From assembly GCA_963662155.1 (NCBI GenBank), contig OY759261.1, forward strand, positions 39,532,996 through 39,596,995: 64,000 nt of DNA, read 5' to 3'. Every line of letters starts with the position of its first letter. The first letter of the stretch is position 1. This stretch comes from Lamellibrachia columna (lineage: Eukaryota; Annelida; Polychaeta; Sabellida; Siboglinidae). Below the pieces are notes generated by a model. The model was not told the origin of the DNA, did no database searches, and saw only the letters and a program-made list of their open reading frames with translations. Made by a program: the position numbers and the translations under genes. Shown here one piece after another: positions 46,023-56,203 of this stretch.

Positions 46023-46307
46023 ATGTCACAAGACACGACACCGCAGACCTCCACCGTCGTCATAGAGGAGGAGGAGGATTGTACCGACGCATCGAACGAC
46101 AGTACTCCTTGGCATCTGTTCGGTACCGAGTGTCCCAAAGAGAAGATAGTGTTTCTGTGTCAGGTCGTCATCTTGTACACGGTCATCGTGATAAGCATCT
46201 ACAACCTGACTGCAGGTCACGGCGATTCTAATCTGTGGACGGCTCTGTTGAGTAGTTCGTTGGGTTACCTGCTGCCCAATCCCACGTTGAAACGCAATGG
46301 CGACTGA
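46023..46307 (+). CDS. Conserved Polinton single-pass membrane protein, copy 1
   Basis: 94 residues: acidic N-terminus (TSTVVIEEEEDCTD), then one strong membrane helix (IVFLCQVVILYTVIVISIYN) and a conserved tail 'LWTALLSSSLGYLLPNPTLK'. I recall this pattern from Polintons of several invertebrates; the function is unknown. The frame is intact and overlaps the minor capsid ATG (46297) by 11 bp, suggesting coupled translation. Confidence 0.75.
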   Translation: MSQDTTPQTSTVVIEEEEDCTDASNDSTPWHLFGTECPKEKIVFLCQVVILYTVIVISIYNLTAGHGDSNLWTALLSSSLGYLLPNPTLKRNGD

Positions 46308-47118
46308 TTTCTACATGACGCTGCCTAGCAACGCTTCTATGAAGACGCATCCCGACAACACCTTGACCCATTACATCACGACCTTGCCTCAACGCATCGA
46401 TCTTACCGGCGAGTGGGAGTGCGGGTTGGCAGAGTTCCAGTATCCGCACACTTGGTACAACGTCACAGAGAACGATGTCTGGTTATTCCTCAAGACGATC
46501 GATGGTTCGGACACGTCCCAACGTACGAAGTTGTCGTGTGGGTATTACGACGATCCGTTAACATTGATGTATCACGTCAACAAGGGACTGTACAGTCTGT
46601 GGACGGACAAGACACGGGCTCAAATGAGCTATAGTTCCGTCACTCAAAAAATGACGTTACACATGACAGCGAACACCCTGTTCGCCATACCGTACCACAG
46701 CGCGACGGCGTCCATGTTAGGATTTCGTAGACCCGTAGCCAGCGAGCCGTAGGCGGTTACGTCATCCCCCGTCAGCGACATCGACTCCGACTCGTCGTAC
46801 CCCTTCCACGTCGAGGCCGACGATGTGGTGAACTTGACGCAGGGGTTCGACACCCTATACGTCTGAACGGACATCGTGGAGTCTCGTATAGTGGGTGACA
46901 CTCCCGCTCCTCTGTTGCGAGCCCTTCCGATTAGCGGACGTCACGGTGATAGGGTGTCCGCTCGTTTCAGTAACGTTCACTACGTGCCTCTGTTGTGCTC
47001 GAACTTCAACTCGATCGAGGTGGATATAAGGAACGACATGGGTCGACGCGTACCATTCGAATACGGTCGAGTGACGGTAACGCTTCATTTTCGTCGACGC
47101 AAAACCGGACTGTTCTGA
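46297..47118 (+). pseudogene. Penton-like minor capsid protein, copy 1 (two stops)
   Basis: It begins 'FYMTLPSNASMKTHPDNTLT', with 'LPQRIDLTGEWECGLAEFQY' and PHTWYNV, the signature of the Polinton single jelly-roll minor capsid (penton) protein. It ends 'VTLHFRRRKTGLF'. TAG at 46750 and TGA at 46864 interrupt it; otherwise the frame is kept over 273 codons. A poorly matched segment near 46740-46800 lacks an alanine-rich stretch found in copy 2. The stop overlaps the next start (TGATG, 47116-47120). Confidence 0.88.
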
Positions 47119-47411
47119 TGAATTACAACGATTATTACGCGCGACAGGCTGGCGGTGCACTGCCCTACTTCGCCGGTGCGCAATACCAGCGACGTCACGG
47201 ACTGGGCAGTCTGTTCAGCGGTCTGTTGCGCAGCGCCATGCCGCTCATCAAGAGAGGTGCCGTGGCTTTGGGTAAGGGAGCGTTGAAGACCGGCGTTCGC
47301 ATAGCCGGCGACGTCTTATCAGGCCAGAACATAAAAACGGCTGCCAAACGACGCGTCACCGATGCCGTGCTGAGCGGTCTTCGGGCCCCTCCCGGTAAAC
47401 GTATAAAATGA
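47118..47411 (+). CDS. pVI/pX-like basic, amphipathic virion protein, copy 1
   Basis: 97 residues, intact: 'MNYNDYYARQAGGALPYFAG' then 'GLGSLFSGLLRSAMPLIKRG', 'ALKTGVRIAGDVLSG' and a basic tail. The glycine-rich amphipathic helix followed by lysine/arginine resembles the membrane-lytic/core proteins (pVI/pX-like) of adenoviruses and Polintons. It starts on the penton stop (TGATG). Its last codons 'KRIK' form the sequence CGTATAAAA, a TATA-like motif 94 bp before the capsid ATG that is placed identically in copy 2. Confidence 0.75.
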   Translation: MNYNDYYARQAGGALPYFAGAQYQRRHGLGSLFSGLLRSAMPLIKRGAVALGKGALKTGVRIAGDVLSGQNIKTAAKRRVTDAVLSGLRAPPGKRIK

Positions 47412-47496
47412 TCGACGGCGAAGGCGATGGTCACTGCAGTAAAGCGACGCCACAAAAGACAGACGTTCAAGAAAAGAGAGGCTGACATATTCGACA

Positions 47497-48752
47497 ATGG
47501 CTTTCGTGCATAGACAGTCGTGCGAGGGAGTCAAGACCGAGCTGGATCTCTTTACCGTACCCCCCACTCAGAACTGTATCACCGACAGTCACGTGGTGGA
47601 ACATCAACCCATGGCCTCTCTGGACTCTGGAGGACCAATATAATTCCTCATCCCAGGATCGGGTGACGATTACCTGGATCTCGCCAACACGATGCTACAC
47701 GTGCAGGTGAAGGTGACGCGAGCCGACGGAAACGATATCGACGCGGCCGAACCCGTGGGACCGGTGAACAACTGGCTGCAGTCGCTGTTCAGCCAGGTCG
47801 ACCTCTCCCTGAACGGCACGCTCGTGACCGCTTCGTCCAACTCGTACGCGTATCGAGCCTACATAGAGGCACTGCTGAGTTACGGATTCGACGCCAAGTC
47901 GACGCAGCTGACGAATCAGCTGTGGTACAAGGACAAGTCTAGTCGCATGAACGCTGCAACGAGCTAGCCAACGGACCCGATCCTCCTAACCCCGGGTTCG
48001 TGACTCGACGAGAGTACATAACCGGCAGTGGCGTGGTCGACATGATGGGTCGTCTCCACGTGGATATGTTTATGCAGGATAAATTCCTGATCAACGGAGT
48101 CGACTGGTGCGTAGCAAGCCTTCGTTTGCGCTGATGTGTGCTGGACCCCACGAGTACAAGATAACCTTCGTCAACGCGTCCTTGTTCGTCAAGAAGGCCA
48201 CCCTCAATCCCGCCGTGCAGGTGGCTCACATAAAGGCTCTCGAGAAGAACACGGTCAAGTATCCGTTACGACCCGTCGACTGCAATGTGTACTCCATTCC
48301 CGCGGGAGCTCTGTCGCACACGCACGAGAACCTGTTCCTCGGTACCCTGCCGAAACGTCTCGTACTGTGCTGCATCGACAACGACGCCTACAACGGCATG
48401 TACGATAAAAACCCGTTTCACGCCAAGAACAACGCCATAAGCTTCCACTCGGTGTACGTGGACGGACGTCAGATACCCGCCAAACCCTTCCAGCCCAACT
48501 TCACAGAAAACCTCTTCGCCAGGAGCTACGCGAGTCTGTTCACCTCGACGAGACGGCTACACCTTCTTCTGTTTCGATCTGACCCCCTACCAGTGTGACG
48601 GTCCCTGCTTTCATCTGGTGCAAAAGGGCAACCTGCGCATAGAATTTCATTTCCGAGAAGCGCTTCGGACCACCGTGAACGTCGTCGCCTACGCCGAATT
48701 CGAGTCCGTGCTGGAAATCGACAAGAACCGCAACGTCATCTACGACTACTGA
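47497..48752 (+). pseudogene. Double jelly-roll major capsid protein, copy 1 (broken)
   Basis: It starts 'MAFVHRQSCEGVKTELDLFT' and ends 'VLEIDKNRNVIYDY'. Blocks shared with copy 2 include 'DDYLDLANTMLHVQ', 'VGPVNNWLQSLFSQVDLSLN', 'DMMGRLHVDMFMQDKFLING' and 'KNPFHAKNNAISFHSVYVDG'. Lesions: TAA at 47641, a frameshift near 47958, a small deletion near 48102, and a deletion/frameshift near 48548. In the family this protein forms the pseudo-hexameric capsomers. Copy 2 is far better preserved. Confidence 0.92.
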
Positions 48753-48753
48753 G

Positions 48754-49239
48754 ATGGACACCCTGCAGATCGCCCGTCTACTGGCGATGGATCCGAACAC
48801 CGCGTCCGTCTTTGGCGGCGTCGTACCCAAAGACGGACTGCCTAAAAAAATAGACGCTTTGCCGATCTCCTTCGTGTGCAACACCGACGACGGCGACGAA
48901 CCGGGCGAACATTGGATAGCGCTGTACCTGTCCTCCGACGGGCTCGGCGAATACTTCTGTTCGTACGGTCTGCCGCTTCGTCACGCGACGTTCCGCACCT
49001 TCTTGAACAAACACTGTTCCGAGTGGACTCATAATAGCAAGAGACTTCAGAGTCCTCTGTCTAACGTTTGTGGACAATATTGCGTAGCTTATATAATGCT
49101 TCGTTGTAAAGGTTCTCCTATGAGAACTTTCGTAAACGCTTTCCACACCGATCTGGTCGCTAACGATTGTCGCGTGTTCGATTGGAATAAGCTACTGAAA
49201 AAGGGTATACCGTACTATCGCATATCGTACATAAACTGA
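48754..49239 (+). CDS. Adenain-like cysteine protease, copy 1
   Basis: 161 residues with no stop or frameshift. The catalytic His lies in 'GEHWIALYL' (near residue 51) and the Cys in 'SNVCGQYC' (near 109). The position where the family has an acidic residue ('F-[D/E]-x-[FY]-G') reads YFCSYG, so the third member of the triad is Cys instead of Asp/Glu. The protease normally cuts capsid and core precursors during maturation. The ATG follows the capsid stop by one base (TGAGATG). The last 60 bp, including the stop, are duplicated in tandem at 49240-49297. Confidence 0.88.
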   Translation: MDTLQIARLLAMDPNTASVFGGVVPKDGLPKKIDALPISFVCNTDDGDEPGEHWIALYLSSDGLGEYFCSYGLPLRHATFRTFLNKHCSEWTHNSKRLQSPLSNVCGQYCVAYIMLRCKGSPMRTFVNAFHTDLVANDCRVFDWNKLLKKGIPYYRISYIN

Positions 49240-49684
49240 GTGTTCGATTGAATTAAGCTACTGAAAAAAAAGGTATATCATATCGTACATAAACTGAGCC
49301 TCTGGCGAGGTGGTCGCACCACCCGTAAGCTCGCCCTCGAACCTCTGGCGCGGTGGAGACACCCGTAAGTTCGCGACCTCTGGTGCGATGGTCAACATTC
49401 GCAAGTCGCATCATCTTCATCATCATCATACCTCGTTGCTTTGTTGTATTCATTCGAACACGCTTGTACTCTTTGTTGTATTACGATCGCCTCGCTTGTA
49501 CTGCTGCCGCTTTGTTTTATTCAATAAAATACGTGTGCACCGTACGCTTTTGTTCGTCTCCTTACTAGTTAAAAAACATGAGTCCGTTAGGTGTCCCCGC
49601 CCGTCAGTCCGCCAACCCGCCCGTCAAATTAATATTAATATTTAATTCAGTCACTAGGGGGAGTTAGGGTTAGTTCCAGTCGCT
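49240..49684. other. 3' flank of the late genes: duplications and poly(A) signal
   Basis: 49240-49297 repeats the protease end ('gtgttcgattg..taagctactgaaaaa', 'tcgtacataaactgag'). 49297-49390 has three 'cctctggcg(a/c)ggtgg' units. AATAAA at 49523-49528 is the likely late poly(A) signal. Confidence 0.6.
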
Positions 49685-49831
49685 AGGAGGCGGGATGACA
49701 CTGCGATATATTGAGCGATAATAGGGCGATTTTCATGTAAATTTCCTATTGGTTATTAATAGATATTGCAGGGTTCATACGGTGCAAAGTGCTCATTGAG
49801 CTGGGGGAGTGAAAATTCATCACCTACTACT
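49685..49831. repeat. Right terminal inverted repeat of Polinton 1
   Basis: The outer 125 bp (49707-49831) match 32271-32395; the inner 22 bp match 34287-34309 beyond the LINE. It ends 'cacctactact', then the target duplicate GACACA at 49832-49837. Confidence 0.92.
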
Positions 49832-49837
49832 GACACA

Positions 49838-51240
49838 CCATCCAGTTATATATAAATCAGTGGTCGTAAGAGGCTGGCGGCGGTTTTCCCTGAAACGGGC
49901 TTGCGAATTCAGTTCAATAAAACTTTAATGTCCATTTAAAAATGGAAAATTCCCCGGTTTTTCACAGATATAAAATGCGGTTACTATATCTGCAGTGACA
50001 CGAATATGCACAAAGTTTATACATATTGGGCAGAAACAAAAACAAAATACAGGCGATCCGCGTAGTTTTCTAGGGACGCCTTGGCTTCGCGTCGAGTAAA
50101 CAAATTGCTTCGGCACTAAAAAGACAAATATACTAGTGATTTTTATGCACTGTACTATTATTTGTTTTGAACAATTTGTCCCCCCCCTATACTGTTATTC
50201 GGCACTATACTATCATTAAATTTGACCGATTTGCCACCCTATACTGTTATTTGGCCTATACGTTTATTCGGCACTCAAGAGTAGTTCAGCAAATAAGATG
50301 CCTAAGAGACAGTCGTCCATATGGCATTTTTAAAAGCAAACTTATATGAAAAGGCAACGTTTGTTAAAGCATATCCCGAAATGTTAAAATCACTGAACTT
50401 GGCCAACATTTCCTAAAATAGCGTCTGAATATTCCATTATTGCCAGAGTTTTACGGAACTGTTTAGCGTACGCTGTTGGCGAGTAGCGAACCCTTACTAG
50501 TGTCTAGGCAGAATCGTCCGCCCCACTCTTGAGCTTTGGGGCGGAATTCCATGCTGTGATTATCGTAAGCGCCGATTTGGGCTTTCCGTAGCCAAATGGC
50601 TACGGAAATAATAACTTAAGTTTTAAAACCGATACGCACTAACCGTTTCACATGTGAATTCCACTTGGGCGTTAAGAAACAGAAGAAATGTGTTCTAAGT
50701 AATTATTTATTAGTACATTTATCGGTCACACATAACAAAATCATAAATAGCTGCACATGATGTTGCCTATGGGTCACATGGTCAAACGGGATTTTGTGTA
50801 GAATGAGGCCGGAGTGGGCCAGCAGCACAGACATACATAAAACACCTGTTAGTAAGTTAGTAGTTTATAGGGAGATGATTAATGACGTAACTCTATGGCC
50901 AGCAGACGGCAATTCTTAGCGATACCTTATATTGATCCCGTTTGGTAATCTCGCTCACAACAACAACAACGGTTATATAAAAATGTTGACAAGCACATGC
51001 GTTCTGACAAAAAGGTAATCATTTCACACTTTTACATGGTTATTGTCAGGAACTTTAGTGATATACATATAAGAATGCATACAGACACGAAAGAGGTGTT
51101 TATTGTTCTGTTTATGGCGTTTTTGTAAGGTTTCACGTTTCATGAAAATACTTACGTTTCTTCCGAGCGAGATCTTCGCCTTACAACAGCAACAGCCATA
51201 TAATAAAATTGTATGGCGATTGACTTTGCTTAACTAGTGT
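49838..51240. other. Host flank, no gene seen
   Basis: 49837-49870 ('ccatccagttatatata..tcagtgg') matches 28025-28050 inverted, so Polinton 1 landed next to a dispersed repeat. 50178-50275 is the second copy of the repeat at 27590. The rest is unassigned. Confidence 0.4.
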
Positions 51241-51242
51241 CG

Positions 51243-51725
51243 TGACCTAGTCTGACACTATACTGCCATGAAATGGCAAAATATTTAACAAGATTTAACA
51301 AGATTTGCCATCCAAGCCAAAAGGCCCAGATGGCAAGTAGACAAGGAAGCCTTTGGCTTATCGAGAGTCCAACAATGTTCATCTACTTATAACCCGCCCT
51401 CCTGAAATATGTGTCAACCTTGTTTTTAAACATATTCACGCTGCTAACAGTGCTAACACAATCTGTAGACAATTTGTTCCATTCATTTATTGTCCTCTGT
51501 GAGAACGAGTGCTTCCTGATGTCCAATCTACATTGATCCTTTACTAATTTTACCTCATCTCCTCTAGTTCTGCTATCCTTCTTGAGTGAGAAAAACACAT
51601 TTCTATCAATATTTTCATACCCATTCAATATCTTATAAACTTCAATATGATCTCCTCTTAACCTCCTTGTCTCTAGAGTTGTTAAACCACATTCTTTCAG
51701 GCGTTCTTCATAAAAGGGATCAAGT
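51243..51725 (-). pseudogene. Second 3' fragment of the LINE family seen at 32396-34286
   Basis: The minus frame reads 'ERLKECGLTTLETRRLRGD', then 'NGYENIDRNVFF', 'DQCRLDIRKHSFSQRTINEW' and ends 'FRRAGYK'. These are the homologous C-terminal residues and the same 3' UTR ('ttggactctcgataagccaa', 'cttgttaaat' repeated) as the LINE in Polinton 1. It is 5'-truncated at about 51725 and lacks the RT palm. Confidence 0.88.
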
Positions 51726-52204
51726 GACGTGTTTCAAAACTAAACTTATGTAACATATTTTGGCCTTTGTTTATTAAACTATTCCTCATTCAGGCAACAT
51801 AACATGTTTGTTTGATACTGCAGTGGTTATATGTATGCCGACCTCAGTGACATTCTGCTTTTTGTCTCCTACACCAGTTGCTAAAACATATTTGCTACGC
51901 ATACAGATTTTGTTTTGCCGGCACTGTGCGAGCGATAATACGTGGTATCCAGTTGTAAATAATGTTCAAACGATTGCTGTGAACATTCTTATATATAAAG
52001 CTTCTCACACACCTTTAGCAGTTGTCATTGGTGTGATACCAAACAAATGTACACCATTTTGTGTGAGTTGTGTCTGCACCCAAAAACAAAATATAATCAT
52101 ATTCTTTACGCAGTCATCGAAACAGCCGAGGTCGCCAGTGGACTATAGAGCTAAAACTAGGTCACGAGACTTAGGTTCCCTATGAAATCCATCGGCAGCA
52201 TACT
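51726..52204. other. No gene seen
   Basis: The open frame 51808-52185 (125 codons) shows no recognisable motif or promoter. Confidence 0.3.
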
Positions 52205-52545
52205 CAGAGAGACAAGCCCATTGACAGCGTATTGAGGGAAACAAATCTGTCGACAGCGTATTGAGGGAGCCGGAGCCCAGTGACAGCAAATTGAGGTAGA
52301 CAAGCCCGTTGACAGCGTATTGATGTAGACAAGCCCGTTGACAACGTATTGAGGTAGACAAGCCCGTTGACAGCGTATTGAGGGAGATAAGGAAGTTGAC
52401 AACGTATAGAGAGAGACAAGCCCGTTGATAACGTGATGAGATAAACAAAGCCATTGACAGGGTAATCGGGGAGAGAAACCCGTTGACAACGTTGTGAGAT
52501 AGACTATCCCGTTCACATTGTATTGAGGGATACAAGCCCGTGGAC
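52205..52545. repeat. 29-bp minisatellite, about 11 copies
   Basis: 'acaagcccgttgacagcgta' followed by 'ttgaggtag', exact 29-bp spacing at 52300, 52329 and 52358, more diverged at the ends. The CQRACL-type minus frames are by-products. Confidence 0.9.
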
Positions 52546-52557
52546 TGCGCATACGGA

Positions 52558-52775
52558 ACTTTTTTCCGAGAAAGTGTCAAATGTTATACAAATTTGCGGC
52601 ACAATGTATATGTATACCCATTACAGAACACACCTGCTTTTCACGTCATTATTATTTGTTTCACAACCAAATGAAAACAACGCCCTGTCCATAACATTAG
52701 CTGAAAACCAGACACATAATTTAATTATAGGTAAATTTTGACACTTGGCAAATCGTAGACCATGTACACTAGTGT
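52558..52775 (-). repeat. Dispersed repeat, copy B of 4913-5095
   Basis: The reverse complement carries 'caatgctctgga', 'ccaagtgtcaaaa', 'tataattaaattatgt', 'ggttttcagctaat' and 'acatatacattgtgccgcaa', with a longer middle segment than copy A. Confidence 0.75.
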
Positions 52776-52989
52776 TCCAGAGCATTGCAAACCAATAAAA
52801 CCTACTTACTCTCTCTTTAAATATACCAACTATTTATTTTCAAATTAATATTCATATAATTGCTTGATTTTTAACCAAATATGACGCAACTTTGTCAGAA
52901 AAGTGACAATTTGTCACATTTAACAGGATTTTGAGCAATTTCCAGTGTGTCAGGCTTGTTAAAATTTTTATTTTTTATGTGTCTGCTTT

Positions 52990-53226
52990 CATGTTTTTAC
53001 TTGTTTCAAGACACCATGTTATACCTTGGTATTATACCATGTTATACCACGGTTTGTCTGGTTCAAAACATCATGTTATACTTTGGTATTTTACCATGGT
53101 ATACCAATGTTTGTCTGTTTCAAAACATCATGTTATACCTTGGTATTTTACCATGGTATACCACGGTTTATCTATTTCAAAACATCAGGGTATACCATGG
53201 TATTTTACCAAGGTATACCATGCCTT
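52990..53226. repeat. 57-bp tandem repeat, 4 copies, palindromic
   Basis: The unit is built on 'tttcaaaacatcatgttata' and 'ttttaccatggtatacca'. 'taccatggta' is a perfect palindrome in each unit. A 19-residue repeat frame (57 = 3 x 19) explains the open frames. Confidence 0.85.
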
Positions 53227-53394
53227 TATCTCATATGTGAGGTCAGTAGTTAATGTGCTCAAATGACCGAGCAAATGACGTTGCCAGTAAATGAGGGTCA
53301 CGTGACTACTGGTCGCAGAGCCTTCTGGGTATCCTGGGCGCCCCCTGGCGGCGATATATAACCCTATCCGTAACCATAGAGCGCCCACTGGCGA

Positions 53395-53530
53395 CTGGAG
53401 GTAACCCTAACCATCGTAACCCCAACTTTTTGACGTGGCGAGTGGCTAACCCTAACCCTAGCCGTAACCCCTATCGACTGCTGGAGCTAACCCTAACTGT
53501 CGTAACCCAACCCTATAGACGTTTGCGAAA
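53395..53530. repeat. Degenerate telomere-like CCCTAA tract
   Basis: 'taaccctaacc', 'cgtaacccc', 'gctaaccctaaccctag' and 'taaccctaactg' recur irregularly, ending about 40 bp before the broken end of Polinton 2. Confidence 0.6.
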
Positions 53531-53565
53531 TGACCTTAACGAAGTGACCCCTACGTAGTAATTAT

Positions 53566-53584
53566 GAATCTGCAGGGTGTCCAT
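53566..53584 (-). pseudogene. Protease start codon remnant, copy 2
   Basis: 'atggacaccctgcagat' matches the first 17 bases of the copy 1 protease and then breaks off. This fixes the left breakpoint of copy 2. Confidence 0.75.
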
Positions 53585-53585
53585 C

Positions 53586-54894
53586 TCAGTAGTCGTAGAT
53601 GATGTTGCGGCTCTTGTCGATTTCCAGCACGGACTCGAGCTCGGCATAGACGACGATGTTCACGGTGTTCAGCAGCGCATTGCGGAAATGCAGTTCTATG
53701 CGCAGGTTGCCCTTTTGTACCTGATAGAAGCAGGGACCGTAGCACTGGTCGGGGTTCAGGTCGAAACCGAAGAAGGTGTAGCCGTGCCGGTAGTCGCTGC
53801 GAGTTCCCCTCGTCCGGCCAAATCTTGCTGGTCGAGGTGAACAGGCTCATGTAGCTCCTAACGAAGAGGTCGTCTGCGAAATTTGGCTGGGAAGGTTTGT
53901 AGGGTATCTGTCGTCCGTCCACGTACACTGCGTGGAAGTTGATGGCGTTGTTCTTGGCGTGAAACGGATTCTTGTCGTACGCACCGTTGTAGACATCGTT
54001 ATCGATGCAGCACAGCACCAGACGTTTCGGCAGGGTACCGAGGAACAGGTTCTCGTACGTGTGCGACCGAGTGCCAGCAGGAATGGAGTACACCTTGCAC
54101 TCGACGGATCGCATCGGATACTTGACCGTGCTCTTCTCCAGAGCCTTGATGTGCGCCATCTGCACGGTCGGATTCAGGGTGGCCTTCTTTGCAAACATGG
54201 CGGCATTGACGATGTTTATTTTGTAATCGGGGTTGGCCCCACCAGCCATGAGTGCAAAAGCAGGCTTACTACGCACCAATCGTATATTGACATCGACGCC
54301 GTTGATCAGGAATTTATCTTGCAGAAAGAGATCCACGTGGAGACGGCCCATCATATCGACGAGTCGACTCACTAGGATGTTCTCTCGTCGAGGTACGAAC
54401 CCTTCGTTAGCCGCGGGTCCATCGGCTATCTCGACGGCGTTCATGCGAGTGGCCTTGTCCTTGTGCCACATCTGACTCGTCAGTTGCGTGCCCTTGACAT
54501 CGGGACCGTAGCTCAGCAGCGTCTCTATGTAGGCGCGATACGCATACGTGTTGGTCGAAGGGGTCACGAGCGTGCCGTTCAGGTAGACGTCGACTTGACT
54601 GAACAGCGAATGCAGCCAGTTATTGACTGGACCCACGGGGTCGGCCAAGTCGCGATCGTCCCCGTTAGCTCGTGTCACCTCCGCCTGCACGTGCAGCATA
54701 GTGTTTGCGAGATCTAGGTAATCGTCGCCTGAACCAGGTATGAGGAAATCTATCGGTCCACCCGAGTCCAGAGAGGACATGGATTGATGTTCCACTACGT
54801 GGCTGTCGATGGTGCTGGTCTGAGTGGGGGGTACGGTAAAGAGATCCAGCTCGCACTTGACCCCTTCGCACGACTGTCTATGTACGAAAGCCAT
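53586..54894 (-). pseudogene. Double jelly-roll major capsid protein, copy 2 (late frameshift)
   Basis: Open from the ATG at 54894 (MAFVHRQSCEGVKCELDLFT) for about 360 codons, with 'DYLDLANTMLHVQAEV', 'LHSLFSQVDVYLNGTLVTP', 'MMGRLHVDLFLQDKFLINGV' and 'NAINFHAVYVDGRQIP'. One frameshift near 53805-53820 (after SKIWPDEG) sends the end into a wrong frame that stays open to 53551. The native end in the other frame stops at 53586-53588, next to the protease ATG. The overall span of 1,309 bp equals a capsid of about 436 residues. The family forms the icosahedral shell. Confidence 0.92.
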
Positions 54895-54957
54895 CGTCGT
54901 TGTCGAATATGTCGGCCTCACGTTTCGCGGACGTCTGTCTCTTGCGTCGTCTCTTTG

Positions 54958-55295
54958 CTAAAGTGACTCTTTCTTCGCCGGCACGCGTTTTATACGTTTA
55001 CGAGCTCGCAAGCCAGGGGCCAAAAGGCCACGCATCAGATTCCTACAAGCATCCGTGACGCGTCGTTTGGTTACCTTTTTATACTCGGTCCGGACATGAC
55101 GTCGTCGGCTATACGCACGCCGGTCTTCAATGCCCCCTTTCCCAACGCCACGGCACCTCTCTTGATGAGTGGCATGGCGCTGCGCAGCAGACTTCCGAAC
55201 AGACTGCGTAGTCCGATACCTCGTTGGTATTGGGCACCGGCGAAGTAGGGCAGTGCACCACCCGCCTGACTCGCGTAATAATCGTTGTAATTCAT
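54958..55295 (-). pseudogene. pVI/pX-like virion protein, copy 2 (frameshifted tail)
   Basis: 'MNYNDYYASQAGGALPYFAG', 'LRSLFGSLLRSAMPLIKRG' and 'ALKTGVRIADDVMSG' match copy 1. A break after 'GPSIK' gives a stop at 55071; the basic tail (RKRIKRVPAKKESL) continues in another frame to 54958. The TATA-like CGTATAAAA within 'KRIK' lies 94 bp before the capsid ATG, as in copy 1. It starts two bases after the penton stop. Confidence 0.8.
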
Positions 55296-55297
55296 CT

Positions 55298-56203
55298 TCA
55301 GAACAGTCCGGTCCTGCGCCGTCGAAAATTAAGCGTCACGGTCACTCTACCGTACTCGAATGGCACGCGCCGTCCGGTGTCGTCTCTTATATCCATCTCG
55401 ATCGACTTGAAGTGCGAGTACAACAGAGGCACGTAGTGAATGTTAGTGAACCTATCGGATACAGTGGCACCGTGAATTCCGCCAACCGGGAGGGCTCGCA
55501 ACAAAGGCGCGAGACTGTCACCCACTATACGAGACTCCACGACGTCCGTGTAGACGTAGATGGTATCGAACCCGCGAGTCATGTTCACCACGTCTTCGGC
55601 TACTTTACGGAAGGGGTACGGAGCATCAGGACTGTGTGTAGATGGCATAATAACGGTGGCTGATGGTATGACACCGATATCCGTTCCACCTAGTATCGGG
55701 TGAACGTACTGGCGTGTGCCGTCTGCTACTGCTGCTGCTGCTGCTGTCGACGGACTGATAACGACCGACTTACGAAATCTTAACATAGGTCCCAACGCAC
55801 TGTGGTACGGTATGGCGAAAACGGTGTCGGATGACATGTGCAACGTCATTTATTGAGTGATGACGCTGTAGCTCAATTTAGCTCGTGCCTTGTACGTCGA
55901 CATAAGTTGCAGACCCCTGTTTACACGGTTCATCAATGTCACAGGACCTCTGTAATACCCAGAGGCTAACTTCATACTCGGGATAAGACCCGTAGGATTT
56001 TTCTCACTGAGGAAGAACCAGACATCTTCCTCTGTAACGTCGTACCACGTATGCGGATACTGTATCTCTGCTAACCAGCATTCCCACTCGCCAGTCAGAT
56101 CGATACGTCGAGGCAAGTCCGTGATGTAATGGGCCAACGTATTGTCGGGATACATCTTCATGGAAGCGTTGCTAGGCAGTGTCAGGTAGAAATAAGTCGC
56201 CAT
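55298..56203 (-). pseudogene. Penton-like minor capsid protein, copy 2 (one nonsense codon)
   Basis: ATG at 56203: 'FYLTLPSNASMKMYPDNTLA', 'RRIDLTGEWECWLAEIQYPH'. The frame is whole over 301 codons except for a TAA at 55850-55852 (after 'YSVITQ'), where copy 1 has AAA. The second half (FAIPYHSALGPMLRF onward, ending RRRRTGLF) is longer than in copy 1 because of an alanine-run segment and a 'PILGGTDIGVIPSATVIM' stretch that copy 1 lacks. Role: capsid vertex protein. Confidence 0.9.

Larger units (their letters stand above)
32271..49831 (+). mobile_element. Polinton/Maverick copy 1, complete ends, 17.6 kb
   Basis: The ends are inverted repeats starting AGTAGTAG. A 6-bp target duplication (GACGCA at 32265-32270, GACACA at 49832-49837) fits Polinton integration. 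The content is the Polinton set: PolB, packaging ATPase, chromodomain integrase, penton-like minor capsid, pVI-like protein, double jelly-roll capsid and adenain-like protease, plus accessory genes on the left arm. Without the nested LINE the element is about 15.7 kb, within the usual 15-20 kb. PolB, ATPase, minor capsid and major capsid are broken, and the small basic gene is fused by deletion to a truncated integrase, so it cannot act alone. It is an old integrated virus-like element of the animal host. Confidence 0.95.

Noticed and set aside
53395..53530. True telomere or chromosome end
   Set aside because: The CCCTAA units are irregular, short and flanked by ordinary sequence; better called telomere-like.
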